Origin: Caccoplasma sp905210875 | GTDB lineage: Bacteria > Bacteroidota > Bacteroidia > Bacteroidales > UBA11471 | Direction: 5' to 3' | Assembly: GCA_963931635.1 (NCBI GenBank) | Contig: OZ007034.1 | Coordinates: 1,798,001 to 1,862,000 of the forward strand | Length of the DNA stretch: 64,000 nucleotides | Shown here: one piece after another, positions 17,166 to 25,892 of the stretch | Layout: each line of letters begins with the position of its first letter | How positions within the stretch are numbered: the stretch's first letter is position 1 | Made by a program: the position numbers and the translations under genes | The notes under the pieces: model-generated | Told to the model about the DNA's origin: nothing | The model's input: the letters and a program-made list of their open reading frames with translations, nothing else | The model's database searches: none

Positions 17166-17204
17166 GGGGGGCGTACCGTTGAGGTACGTCCCCCTCTTTT
17201 TTTC
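17166..17204 (+). terminator. Strong intrinsic terminator after the ACP-like/GT2-like pair
   Basis: A 12-bp stem (17166-17177 with 17183-17194, one G-T pair, 5-base loop) is followed by TCTTTTTTT. Confidence 0.88.
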
Positions 17205-17325
17205 GACCTCTCTCGACCGTGAACATTCGGGGCGTGTATTTCATTTCACGGGTTTCTCCGTCGGTCGTGAAAAGGCCCATCTGCTTTTTTTGAGAGAGAA
17301 ATGTGGGTCACTCATACTCTTTTCT

Positions 17326-17333
17326 TATCTTTG
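17326..17333 (+). promoter_or_regulatory. Putative -7 element of the C1 peptidase-rmlC operon
   Basis: TATCTTTG matches TAnnTTTG, 40 bases before the ATG at 17374. Confidence 0.5.
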
Positions 17334-17373
17334 TTGGCAGAAAGAAGATTATACAACCTAAACACATACCGAT

Positions 17374-18771
17374 ATGAGAATACCGAAAATCATGCTTTGG
17401 GCCCTTCTTGCCTTTACGGCAGCGGCCGGTGAAGCCCAGAACACAGGCGGTATCGATGCCGAAATGCTCGGCCGCTTGCGCGACAGTTACAAATACACGG
17501 CTCAGGATAAGGCCTTGCGCAATGCTCTGGCCGGCACCGATATTCAGAAACTGGCAGCCAATGCCGATGTGAGTGCCGAGGTCGACGGCTATTTTTCCCA
17601 CCGGGTACCTACCAAGGGTATTACCGACCAGCAGTCGTCGGGTCGTTGCTGGCTCTTCTCGGGAATGAATGTGCTGCGGGCCAAGATGATGGCCGAACAC
17701 GACCTGCCCGAGTGCGAGTTTTCGCAAGTCTACTGTTTCTTTTACGACCAGCTCGAAAAAGCCAACCTCTTCTTGCAGGGGGTTATCGATACCCGCAACC
17801 GTCCCATGGACGACAAGATGGTGGAGTGGCTCTTCAAGAATCCGCTGAGTGACGGCGGCCAGTTTACCGGCGTTTCCGACATCATCGGCAAGTATGGCCT
17901 TGTGCCCCGTGAGGTGATGAACGAGACATACAGTGCCAACAACACGGCCCGCATCGCCTTCCTGATAAAACTCAAATTGCGGGAGTACGGTTTGCAGTTG
18001 CGGGAGTTGCCGGCCAAGACCAAGGTCTCGGTTATCGAGGCGAAGAAGGCCGAGATGCTCACGACCGTCTACCGTATGCTGGCACTGGCTTTCGGCGAAC
18101 CTCCCATGGAGTTTACATGGACCCGTAAAGATGCCAAGGGCAATCCCGTGGAGACAAAGTCTTATACCCCCAAGTCGTTTTACGACGAATACATAGGCGA
18201 CGACCTCACCGGCGACTATGTCATGCTCATGAACGACCCGTCGCGTCCCTATTACAAACTGTATGAGATAGATTATGACCGGCACATGTACGACGGCTAT
18301 AACTGGACCTACATCAATCTCCCCGTTGAGGATATCAAGGCCATGGCCATCGCCTCCATCAAGGACAGCACCGCCATGTACTTCTCGTGCGACGTTGCCA
18401 AGTATCTCGACTCCAAGAAGGGTACCCTCGACCTGCGGAACTACGACTACGAGTCGCTCATGGGTACCACATTCGGCATGGACAAGAAGCAGCGTATTCA
18501 GACCTTTGCCAGCGGTTCTTCTCACGCCATGACTCTTGTGGCCGTGAATCTCGACGCCGACGGTAAGCCCGACAAGTGGCTCCTCGAAAACAGCTGGGGG
18601 GCAGCGTCGGGTTACAAGGGCCATCTGGTGATGACCGACGAGTGGTTCGACGAGTACATGTTCCGTCTTGTGGTGGAGAAAAAATATGTGCCTCAGAACA
18701 TTCTGGACATTCTCAAACAGAAACCTACGCTGCTTCCTGCTTGGGATCCCATGTTTGCCGAGGACGAATAA
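17374..18771 (+). CDS. Exported C1B-family cysteine peptidase (aminopeptidase C / bleomycin hydrolase type)
   Basis: The 465-residue protein keeps the PepC/BLMH catalytic triad: C92 in 'SSGRCWLFSG', H384 in 'SSHAMTLVAV' and N406 in 'LLENSWG'. The preceding Gln of the oxyanion hole is in 'TDQQSSG'. Unlike the cytosolic PepC of lactobacilli it begins with a signal peptide (MRIPKIMLWALLAFTAAAG) and so probably works in the periplasm or on the surface, trimming peptides from the N-terminus. C1B peptidases form hexameric barrels with the active sites inside. rmlC follows 18 bases downstream and is probably co-transcribed, although no common pathway is obvious. Confidence 0.92.
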   Translation: MRIPKIMLWALLAFTAAAGEAQNTGGIDAEMLGRLRDSYKYTAQDKALRNALAGTDIQKLAANADVSAEVDGYFSHRVPTKGITDQQSSGRCWLFSGMNVLRAKMMAEHDLPECEFSQVYCFFYDQLEKANLFLQGVIDTRNRPMDDKMVEWLFKNPLSDGGQFTGVSDIIGKYGLVPREVMNETYSANNTARIAFLIKLKLREYGLQLRELPAKTKVSVIEAKKAEMLTTVYRMLALAFGEPPMEFTWTRKDAKGNPVETKSYTPKSFYDEYIGDDLTGDYVMLMNDPSRPYYKLYEIDYDRHMYDGYNWTYINLPVEDIKAMAIASIKDSTAMYFSCDVAKYLDSKKGTLDLRNYDYESLMGTTFGMDKKQRIQTFASGSSHAMTLVAVNLDADGKPDKWLLENSWGAASGYKGHLVMTDEWFDEYMFRLVVEKKYVPQNILDILKQKPTLLPAWDPMFAEDE

Positions 18772-18789
18772 TCATAAAAACAGATAATT

Positions 18790-19338
18790 ATGGAATTTAT
18801 AGAACAATCGATTCCCGGAGTCTATGTCATCGAACCGAAAAAATTCGGCGATGCCCGGGGCTATTTCATGGAGACATATCGTCAGGACCTCTTTGAACAG
18901 CATGTGGGAAAAATCGATTTCGTGCAGGACAATGAGTCTCGCTCCACCTACGGCGTGTTGCGCGGCCTTCACTTCCAGAAGGGCGAGTTCTCGCAGGCCA
19001 AGCTGGTGCGTGTCATCGAAGGGTGTGTACTCGACGTGGCAGTCGACCTGCGCAAGTCGTCGCCAACCTTTGGTAAATATGTGGCGGTAGAACTCTCGTC
19101 GGAGAATGCCCGCCAGCTCTTTATCCCCCGCGGATTTGCTCACGGCTTTCTGGTGCTGAGCCCCACGGCCACCTTTGTCTACAAGGTCGACAATGTCTAT
19201 GCCCCCCAATCCGAGGCATCGCTCATCTTCAATGACCCGCAGGTGGGTATCCAGTGGCCCATTGCCGAAGAGCAGATGCTGCTTTCGCCCAAAGACCGGG
19301 CCGGCAAGCCGCTCTCCGAGGTTTACTGTTTCGATTGA
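18790..19338 (+). CDS. rmlC: dTDP-4-dehydrorhamnose 3,5-epimerase
   Basis: A 182-residue cupin of the RmlC family. It makes dTDP-4-dehydro-L-rhamnose from the 6-deoxy-D-xylo-hexulose form, the third step of dTDP-L-rhamnose synthesis for surface polysaccharides. The catalytic histidine is H61 in 'VLRGLHFQ', with the flanking 'DARGYFMETY', 'VDLRKSSPTFGKYVAVELS' and 'IPRGFAHGFLVLS' motifs all intact. rmlA, rmlB and rmlD are not in the window, so this copy is detached from the usual cluster and instead follows the C1 peptidase gene. A terminator closes the transcript. Confidence 0.95.
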   Translation: MEFIEQSIPGVYVIEPKKFGDARGYFMETYRQDLFEQHVGKIDFVQDNESRSTYGVLRGLHFQKGEFSQAKLVRVIEGCVLDVAVDLRKSSPTFGKYVAVELSSENARQLFIPRGFAHGFLVLSPTATFVYKVDNVYAPQSEASLIFNDPQVGIQWPIAEEQMLLSPKDRAGKPLSEVYCFD

Positions 19339-19363
19339 TAACCTCCTTTCAGAGATAGCAAGA

Positions 19364-19400
19364 GGGGGCAACCAGTCGCTGGTTGCCCCCTCCTCTTTTT
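19364..19400. terminator. Terminator between convergent rmlC and the DXS-like gene
   Basis: A 12-bp stem (GGGGGCAACCAG / CTGGTTGCCCCC, loop TCG) is followed on the plus strand by TCCTCTTTTT. It serves rmlC and perhaps also the opposing gene. Confidence 0.82.
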
Positions 19401-19413
19401 GGTTAAAAGCGGT

Positions 19414-21177
19414 TTACGCCTGATGCAGCAGCGACGCAATGTCTTCGACGATTTGAGGAGCGGTGAGGCGGTTGGCGGCCAGCAGCTCCGATACGTCGTA
19501 GCGGTCGACAAACTCTTTGCGTACGCCGTAGTTGCTTACCTTCATGTCGCAAGGGCCGTAGTAGCGGGCAATCTTCTCGCCGAAACCACCGTCGAGTACG
19601 CCGTCTTCGAGCGTAACGACCAGCCGGTGGTTCTTTTTCAGGCCGTCGAGCATTGCCTCGTCGATACCGGTGAGGTAGCGCGGGTTGATGAGAGTGGGGG
19701 TGATGCCCTCTTGCTTGTGCAGCAGGTCGGCGACCGACTCGCCCAGGGCGTAGAACGAGCCTGCGGCAATGATGGCCACCGTGTCGCCCTGCTGTGTTGT
19801 TTTGTAGCGGTTGAGGTCGCTGTAATCGGTGTCGACGGGTGCATTGCTGCTTATCACGCCGTTGCCCGGCACACGTATGGCCACGGGGTGGCCTGTTTGC
19901 TGCATTCCCCAGCGAAGCATGGCAAAATATTCTTCTTTGCTGGTGGGGGCCAGGTAGACCATGTTGGGAATGTTGGAGAGCAGAGGTATGTCAAACAGCC
20001 CGAGGTGGGTAACATCGTTCATGCCCCATACCGATGCGGCGAATACGCAGATGACGGCCGGGTTGTTGTTGATGCAGAGGTCTTGCGAGAGCTGGTCGTA
20101 GGTGCGTTGCAGGAAAGTGCTGTACACCCCGTACACGGGACAGCCTCCGCCGGCAGCGATGCCCGAAGCCAGTGCCACGGCGTGTTCTTCGGCAATACCT
20201 ACGTCGACAAATTGGCGGCCGGCCTTCTGACGGCGTTCGGGAGAGAAGCCGAATACGGCAGGTGTTCCCGAGGTGATGGCCACAACTTGCCGGTTTCTCT
20301 GCATCTCGTCGAGCAGGAAAGCCCCGGTGAGTTCGCCGTAGTCTTCGCCCTCTTCGGTAACTTTTACCTTGCCCGTCGTGAGGTCGAACGGCATGCTCCA
20401 ATGGAAACGCTCCTTCTCTTTCTCGGCCGGGGCATAGCCCTTGCCTTTGAGGGTGTGTATGTGTACGACGACCGGGTGTGGGCAGTCTTTTACCCGACGG
20501 AATGTCTCGATGAGGGTGGCGATGTCGTTGCCCTCTTCCACATAGACGTAGTCGAGACCCAGCGAGCGGAAATAGTTGCAGGGAGCCTCTCCGCCGCTTT
20601 CGCGCAGCAGTTGCAGGTTGCGGTATAGACCGCCGTGGTTTTCGGCAATCGACATTTCGTTGTCGTTCACTACAATTATCATGTTGGTGCCGGCCTCGGC
20701 CGCATTGCTCAGTCCCTCGAAAGCCTCGCCTCCGCTGAGCGAGCCGTCGCCTATCACGGCGATGATATTTTCTCGTCCCCCTTTCAGGTCGCGGGCTTTG
20801 GCCAATCCACAAGCCAGGCTCACCGATGTTGAGGTATGTCCCATGGTGAAGAAGTCGTGCTCGCTCTCCTGTCGGTTGGTATATCCCGTTACCGAGTCAT
20901 ACTCGGCCGGGTCGAGAAATGCTTCGGCACGACCGGTAAGCATTTTGTGGGTGTAGCTCTGGTGTGAAACATCATAGACAATTTTATCGTATGGAGAGTC
21001 AAACACAACGTGGAGGGCTATCGTAGCCTCGACCATGCCGAGGTTGGGGCCGACGTGTCCGCCGTGAACGCTGAGTTTTGTCAGCAAGGCTTGTCGTATT
21101 TCTTGTGCAAGCGTGGTTAATTGTTCCGTGTTAAGGCCCTTGATGTCTTGGGGCGATTTGATATTACTTAGATACAT
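19414..21177 (-). CDS. dxs: 1-deoxy-D-xylulose-5-phosphate synthase-like enzyme (short form)
   Basis: The 587-residue thiamine-diphosphate enzyme has DXS architecture: the N-terminal 'HGGHVGPNLGMVEATIALH', 'DVSHQSYTHKMLTGR', the TPP/Mg site 'GDGSLSGGEAFEGLSNAA...NDNEMS', the transketolase-type central domain ('GIAEEHAVALASGIAAGG') and the C-terminal domain ('LEDGVLDGGFG'). It is about 40 residues shorter than the usual 620-640, and 'DVSHQSYTHK' replaces the canonical 'DVGHQAYPHK'. This matches a distinct short DXS-like group that I recall from Firmicutes and Bacteroidetes; it may be a paralogue rather than the housekeeping enzyme of isoprenoid synthesis. I chose MYLSNIKSPQ as start because the promoter -7 box overlaps the most upstream in-frame ATG. 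Confidence 0.72.
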   Translation of the reverse strand: MYLSNIKSPQDIKGLNTEQLTTLAQEIRQALLTKLSVHGGHVGPNLGMVEATIALHVVFDSPYDKIVYDVSHQSYTHKMLTGRAEAFLDPAEYDSVTGYTNRQESEHDFFTMGHTSTSVSLACGLAKARDLKGGRENIIAVIGDGSLSGGEAFEGLSNAAEAGTNMIIVVNDNEMSIAENHGGLYRNLQLLRESGGEAPCNYFRSLGLDYVYVEEGNDIATLIETFRRVKDCPHPVVVHIHTLKGKGYAPAEKEKERFHWSMPFDLTTGKVKVTEEGEDYGELTGAFLLDEMQRNRQVVAITSGTPAVFGFSPERRQKAGRQFVDVGIAEEHAVALASGIAAGGGCPVYGVYSTFLQRTYDQLSQDLCINNNPAVICVFAASVWGMNDVTHLGLFDIPLLSNIPNMVYLAPTSKEEYFAMLRWGMQQTGHPVAIRVPGNGVISSNAPVDTDYSDLNRYKTTQQGDTVAIIAAGSFYALGESVADLLHKQEGITPTLINPRYLTGIDEAMLDGLKKNHRLVVTLEDGVLDGGFGEKIARYYGPCDMKVSNYGVRKEFVDRYDVSELLAANRLTAPQIVEDIASLLHQA

Positions 21178-21213
21178 AGTAGGAATAGATTTTAACATGG
21201 ATTTTTCACGTGA

Positions 21214-21221
21214 CAAAGGTA
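21214..21221 (-). promoter_or_regulatory. Putative -7 element of the DXS-like gene
   Basis: TACCTTTG on the minus strand matches TAnnTTTG. It covers the most upstream in-frame ATG, which therefore cannot be the start. Confidence 0.5.
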
Positions 21222-21440
21222 ACGTTTAAATCGTCAGATCAGGTTATATTTTTTACGGATTGTATGCCCCCGATTACCGACAGGCAGATAGAATATGTTT
21301 TTACTGTGAGTTTTGTCTTTTCGGTTAAGTCTGGAGTCTATAAGAAATGTTTGTTCCAGAAAAATAAATAATGAAAAATTTTAATCGTGTCGTTATTTCT
21401 AGTAATTTCGTAAAGCATATCCAAGAACCCTTTATTTACC

Positions 21441-24266
21441 ATGAAACACATTATTCTTAGGCGGAAATCCCGTGCAAGGATGTTTGCGCTGGCTTTCCTT
21501 TTTTGTGCCCTTGTACCACTCCGGGCACAAGTGAGTTACGATACGCTCCGATGGTGGAATCTGGCCAAGTACGAGGCCGAAACACTGTCCAATCTTGCGG
21601 CCGATACCAAGAACTGGAATCCCATGTACAAGAGCGGTACCTTGCAGCGGTATGCTAACAAGGTCGAGACCGATGGTCTGCCTCTGAAAGCCAACGGTGT
21701 GATTATTGCCGAGACAGAAGGCCTGGTGATAGGTGCCGGTATCAAGCCCGGGAATCTGTTGCTGAGACACAATATGGGCAGCAGTCAGAACGGTATGCAG
21801 ATGCAGAATATTGCTCCGGTAGGAATCTCCGGGCTGAAAGCCGGGCAGCGGGTATTCGTTACCATCAAGTCGTCCTCTTCGGCACCACAAGGAATTGAGT
21901 CGGTAACCAATCTTCGCGGTGAATGTGGTTACGATACATACCCTTCGACCTATTTCAAAACCTATAATTTTGAGGTGATTGCCGATGGCGACGTGAGTTG
22001 GACCAACAGTGGCGGTGTTGTCGTGCAGAGTGTCGGGGTTTTCGAAGAGAAGGCCGACACAAGAGAGCAAACGGCAATGCCCGTCATCTCGGTGGAGGGT
22101 AGCCTTGTAACGCTCTCCTGCGCCACCGAAGGCGCACAGATATGGTATTCGTTGGTTGATCGCGGAGAGGTCTGGGACTATGCGCTGGCGTATAAGCAGC
22201 CGTTCGAGCTGACACGGAGTTGCCGCCTGCGGGCTGTGGCTCTGAAAGAGGGCCTTCGTAGTTCCGAAGTGGCCGAGTATATGGCCGAGATTCCGCTGGT
22301 AATGCCTTTTGCCGGACGGCCCTGGGTACTCGACCCCGAAGCTCTCGATCGCGGAGCCATAGCTACATTCACCGGTACGACATCTAATTATCTGGTCAAC
22401 TGGCGATGGCTTATCGACGACCCGCGCGATGCCTCTTTCAATGTCTATCGCGATGGAAAGAAACTCAACGATGCCCCTATTACCGACAAGACCAATTTCC
22501 TGGATACGCAAGGCTCGGCACAGAGCATATATACGGTAGAGACTCTCTCTGCCGGTGAGGTGGTGGAAACTTCTACGGCACTGATGCTCCCGAACGGCTA
22601 TCTTGATATACCGCTGGACCGTCCTGCCGGTGGAACGACCGAGAGTGGCAGCTTCTACTACATTCCTGGCGATTGTATGGTGGCCGATGTCGACGGCGAC
22701 AAGAGCTATGAAGTCATTATGAAGTGGGACCCTTCCAACCGGAAAGACAACTCCGAGTCGGGCTACACGGGCAATGTCCTTATCGATGCATACCGCATGA
22801 ACGGAACCAAACTGTGGCGTATCGACCTGGGTAAGAACATACGGGCCGGAGCGCACTATACCCAACTGATGGTCTATGACCTCGACGGCGACGGATGTGC
22901 CGAAGTTGCCTGCAAGACGGCTCCCGGAACAATCGACGGACGGGGAAATTATGTACTGATGGGGCAGGACAATCCGCAGGCCGATTATCGGACATCGGTC
23001 GGAGGGAAGAGTGGCGTTGTCATCAGTGGCCCCGAGTATCTGACGGTATTCAGCGGCCTCACCGGAGAAGAACTGGCTACGACGGCATATCGTCCTGCAC
23101 GAGATACCATTTCCAATTGGGGCGACAGCTACGGTAACCGTAGCGAGCGTTATCTGGCTTGTGTAGCTTATCTTGATGGCGAGCGGCCCAGCCTGGTGAT
23201 GGCGCGTGGATATTATACGGCTGCATTCTTGTGGGCCGTCGATTTTGACGGCTCTTCGCTGCGTACCCGGTGGTTGCACAGTTCGGTGGCCGGTGGTATC
23301 GGAGCTTATGGTGAAGGTGCCCACAGCCTGGCTACGGCCGATGTCGACGGCGACGGTCGCGACGAAATTATTTACGGAGCCTGTGCCCTCGACGACGATG
23401 GAACCATTATCTACCGTACCGGCCTCGGACATGGCGATGCCCTGCATGTAGGCGATTTCGACCCCGATCGCAACGGTCTCGAAGTGATGATGGTGCATGA
23501 AGAGGTATCGGCCAAGTATGGTGTAGAGATGCATGATGCGTTGACCGGAGAGGTCCTTGTTGGTAAATTTACGGGAACCGATGTGGGCCGAGGCCTTTGT
23601 GCCGACGTAGATGCTGAGGCACGTGGCTGTGAGTATTGGAGTGCCGCAGGCAATGAGGTGTATGGCTGCGACGGAAGTGTGATTTCGACCAAGCGGCCCA
23701 CCGTCAATTTCCGTACCTATTGGGACGGCGACTTGCAGGAGGAGACCACCGAGGAGGGGATTATTACCAAATGGCGCGGTCGCACACAGAGCGCGACCAC
23801 ACTGGTTGATATGCCCTCTAAATATGGTGCAGGAACAAATGTTATCAAATACACTCCTTGTCTGCAAGCCGATATTTTCGGGGACTGGCGCGAAGAGCAG
23901 ATCTATTACGACGAGAAGACGATGAGTCATCTCTGGATATTTTCTACTCCCTACACCAGCGATTACAGAGTGCCTACGCTGATGCACGACCATCACTATC
24001 GTATGGCAACGGTGTGGCAGACGGCTGCGTATAATCAACCGCCTCATCTGAGCTATTATCTGCCCGATTATGTCGAGTCATTGACGAGTGGCGTACAGAG
24101 TGTAACAGATGCGGGTGTGGAGCGAGAGGTATTGCGTGTCAACTATTACAATTTGTTGGGACAGCAGATAACTCGACCCGAGTGTGGAGTTTATATCGAG
24201 GAGATTCTCTATGCCGATGGTAGTGTGAGCCGGACAAAACGGCTGGACTGGTCGACCGGTCTGTAA
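21441..24266 (+). CDS. Rhamnogalacturonan lyase, polysaccharide lyase family 11, multidomain
   Basis: A 941-residue secreted enzyme. After a signal peptide ending PLRAQ comes an N-terminal carbohydrate-binding-like module (about 30-205), then a chitobiase C-terminal-like beta module (about 210-285, 'PVISVEGSLVTLSCATEGAQIWYSL'). The PL11 catalytic beta-propeller follows (about 290-870), recognised by 'NVYRDGKKLNDAPITDKTNF', 'DVDGDKSYEVIMKWDPSN', 'YDLDGDGCAEVACKTAPG' and 'GDALHVGDFDPDRNGLEVMM', whose Asp-rich loops bind calcium. PL11 enzymes cleave the rhamnose-galacturonate backbone of rhamnogalacturonan-I by beta-elimination. The last 65 residues ('NYYNLLGQQITRPECGVYIE') resemble a type IX secretion sorting domain. 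It is monocistronic and ends at a terminator. Confidence 0.92.
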   Translation: MKHIILRRKSRARMFALAFLFCALVPLRAQVSYDTLRWWNLAKYEAETLSNLAADTKNWNPMYKSGTLQRYANKVETDGLPLKANGVIIAETEGLVIGAGIKPGNLLLRHNMGSSQNGMQMQNIAPVGISGLKAGQRVFVTIKSSSSAPQGIESVTNLRGECGYDTYPSTYFKTYNFEVIADGDVSWTNSGGVVVQSVGVFEEKADTREQTAMPVISVEGSLVTLSCATEGAQIWYSLVDRGEVWDYALAYKQPFELTRSCRLRAVALKEGLRSSEVAEYMAEIPLVMPFAGRPWVLDPEALDRGAIATFTGTTSNYLVNWRWLIDDPRDASFNVYRDGKKLNDAPITDKTNFLDTQGSAQSIYTVETLSAGEVVETSTALMLPNGYLDIPLDRPAGGTTESGSFYYIPGDCMVADVDGDKSYEVIMKWDPSNRKDNSESGYTGNVLIDAYRMNGTKLWRIDLGKNIRAGAHYTQLMVYDLDGDGCAEVACKTAPGTIDGRGNYVLMGQDNPQADYRTSVGGKSGVVISGPEYLTVFSGLTGEELATTAYRPARDTISNWGDSYGNRSERYLACVAYLDGERPSLVMARGYYTAAFLWAVDFDGSSLRTRWLHSSVAGGIGAYGEGAHSLATADVDGDGRDEIIYGACALDDDGTIIYRTGLGHGDALHVGDFDPDRNGLEVMMVHEEVSAKYGVEMHDALTGEVLVGKFTGTDVGRGLCADVDAEARGCEYWSAAGNEVYGCDGSVISTKRPTVNFRTYWDGDLQEETTEEGIITKWRGRTQSATTLVDMPSKYGAGTNVIKYTPCLQADIFGDWREEQIYYDEKTMSHLWIFSTPYTSDYRVPTLMHDHHYRMATVWQTAAYNQPPHLSYYLPDYVESLTSGVQSVTDAGVEREVLRVNYYNLLGQQITRPECGVYIEEILYADGSVSRTKRLDWSTGL

Positions 24267-24298
24267 TCCCGAACGGTTGATACGGTCGTAAAAAATAG

Positions 24299-24331
24299 CG
24301 GCGCGGGCAAATGCCAGCGCCGTTCTCGTTT
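24299..24331 (+). terminator. Intrinsic terminator of the PL11 gene
   Basis: Two stacked stems (CGGCGC / GCGCCG and GGCA / TGCC) are followed by TTCTCGTTTTT, 32 bases after the stop codon. Confidence 0.75.
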
Positions 24332-24349
24332 TTGGGGAGTGTGGGAGGA

Positions 24350-25711
24350 TTAGATGATTTTTTCGAGTTGGGAAACGTTGCGTGCCACCTCTTCGTCGGT
24401 AACCTCATAGTTTTGCAGGTCGTTGGCGATGTACTGGTCGTAGGCGGCCATGTCGATGAGGCCGTGGCCCGAGAGGTTGAAAAGAATGACTTTTGATTTT
24501 CCTTCGAATTTGGCCTGCTCGGCTTCGCGTATGGCCGTGGCGATGGCGTGCGACGATTCGGGGGCGGGAATGATGCCTTCGGCCTGTGCAAAAATTGTTG
24601 CGGCCTTGAAGGTTTCGAGCTGGGGTATGTCGACAGCCTCCATGAGTCCGTCTTTGCGCAGCTGGCTTACGATGGAACCGGCTCCATGGTAACGGAGGCC
24701 TCCGGCGTGAATGTTCGACGGCGAGAAGTTGTGTCCGAGGGTAAACATGGGCAACAGCGGTGTGTATCCGGCTTCGTCGCCGAAGTCGTACTGGAATACG
24801 CCACGCGTGAGTTTGGGGCAGGAGGCGGGCTCGGCTGCTATGACGCGTATATCTTTGTTGTCGACGAGTTTATGCCGCAGGAAGGGGAAGGAGAGTCCCG
24901 AGAAGTTGGAACCACCACCGAAGCAGGCAATGACCACATCGGGATATTCGCCTGCCATCTCCATCTGTTTTTCGGCTTCGAGACCGATGACCGTCTGGTG
25001 CAGGGATACGTGGTTGAGTACGCTGCCGAGGGTGTATTTGCAGTTGGGGGTCTGCATGGCCAGCTCTACGGCTTCGGAGATGGCCGTACCCAGGCTACCC
25101 TGGTAGTTGGGGTGTTCGGTGAGGATTTTACGTCCGGCCTTGGTACTCATACTGGGCGAGGCGATGACTTGGGCGCCGAATGTCTGCATGATGGAGCGGC
25201 GGTAGGGTTTCTGGTGGTAGCTCACTTTTACCATATACACGGCCAGTTCGAGCCCGAAGGCTTTGGCGGCAAAGGAGAGGGCTGCACCCCATTGGCCGGC
25301 ACCCGTTTCGGTGGTAATGTTGGTAACGCCCTCTTTTTTACAATAGTAGGCCTGGGCGATGGCCGAGTTGAGCTTGTGCGAGCCTACGGGGCTGACGCTT
25401 TCGTTCTTGAAGTAGATGTGGGCCGGGGTGTCGAGGTATTTTTCGAGACCGTAGGCGCGTACCAGCGGGGTGGGACGCCATATCTTGTACATGTCGCGCA
25501 CCTGTTCGGGTATCTCTATCCAGGCGTCGGTCTGGTTCATCTCCTGGTGCGACAGTTCTTTGGCAAAGAGTGGATAAAAGTCTTCCTCTTTCATCGGCTG
25601 GTGTGTCTGCGGATTAAGGGGGGGCAGCGGTTTGGTCTTCATGTCGGCCACGATGTTGTACCATGCCGTGGGAATGTCTTTTTCTTGCAGTAAAAATTTT
25701 TTCGTGTTCAT
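24350..25711 (-). CDS. trpB: Stand-alone tryptophan synthase beta chain (TrpB2 type)
   Basis: The 453-residue PLP enzyme joins indole and serine to tryptophan. The PLP lysine is K113 in 'SPVGSHKLNSA', the carboxylate-binding loop is 'TETGAGQWG', and the phosphate-binding loop is 'CFGGGSNFSG'. Length, the N-terminal extension and the GSHKLNSA variant place it in the TrpB2 group, which works without a TrpA partner; no trpA is nearby. TrpB2 is thought to salvage free indole, which is plentiful in the gut. The gene is preceded by a complete tryptophan attenuator (leader peptide, competing stems, terminator), so its expression probably follows tryptophan-tRNA charging. That supports a real role in tryptophan supply. 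Confidence 0.93.
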   Translation of the reverse strand: MNTKKFLLQEKDIPTAWYNIVADMKTKPLPPLNPQTHQPMKEEDFYPLFAKELSHQEMNQTDAWIEIPEQVRDMYKIWRPTPLVRAYGLEKYLDTPAHIYFKNESVSPVGSHKLNSAIAQAYYCKKEGVTNITTETGAGQWGAALSFAAKAFGLELAVYMVKVSYHQKPYRRSIMQTFGAQVIASPSMSTKAGRKILTEHPNYQGSLGTAISEAVELAMQTPNCKYTLGSVLNHVSLHQTVIGLEAEKQMEMAGEYPDVVIACFGGGSNFSGLSFPFLRHKLVDNKDIRVIAAEPASCPKLTRGVFQYDFGDEAGYTPLLPMFTLGHNFSPSNIHAGGLRYHGAGSIVSQLRKDGLMEAVDIPQLETFKAATIFAQAEGIIPAPESSHAIATAIREAEQAKFEGKSKVILFNLSGHGLIDMAAYDQYIANDLQNYEVTDEEVARNVSQLEKII

Positions 25712-25746
25712 AATCGCTATGTTTATCAGATAAATTTATTCAAACA

Positions 25747-25785
25747 AAAAAGAAGGTTTGCCGCGGTCGGACAAACCTTCTTTTT
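25747..25785 (-). terminator. Attenuator terminator in the trpB leader
   Basis: A stem of up to 14 bp (core AGAAGGTTTG / CAAACCTTCT, 11-base loop) runs into a T-run on the minus strand 36 bases before the trpB ATG. It lies between the promoter and the gene, so it works as a conditional terminator. Confidence 0.8.
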
Positions 25786-25809
25786 CTTTATTATATACGA
25801 GGTTGTGCC

Positions 25810-25869
25810 TTACGACCGTTGAGAGTGTAAGTGACGCCAACCTTGCCAATTTCTGGATTGATAATTCAT
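25810..25869 (-). CDS. Trp leader peptide
   Basis: Nineteen residues, MNYQSRNWQGWRHLHSQRS, with Trp at codons 8 and 11. Transcription should start about 15-20 bases before this ATG. It has no function as a protein; its translation senses charged tRNA-Trp. Confidence 0.78.
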   Translation of the reverse strand: MNYQSRNWQGWRHLHSQRS

Positions 25870-25892
25870 ACTTTCTGTTTTTTCCTTCGATA

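Noticed and set aside
17023..17361. 112-codon frame after the GT2-like gene
   Set aside because: It runs through the strong terminator and the promoter of the next gene.
21432..24047. 871-codon open frame antisense to the PL11 lyase
   Set aside because: Same codon-usage effect; no recognisable protein features, while the sense frame has signal peptide and PL11 motifs throughout.
25791..25868. Short frame in the trpB leader reading IGKVGVTYTLNGRKAQPRI, similar to the end of a secretion sorting domain
   Set aside because: It has no start codon and overlaps the Trp leader peptide in another frame. The attenuator explains this sequence better.
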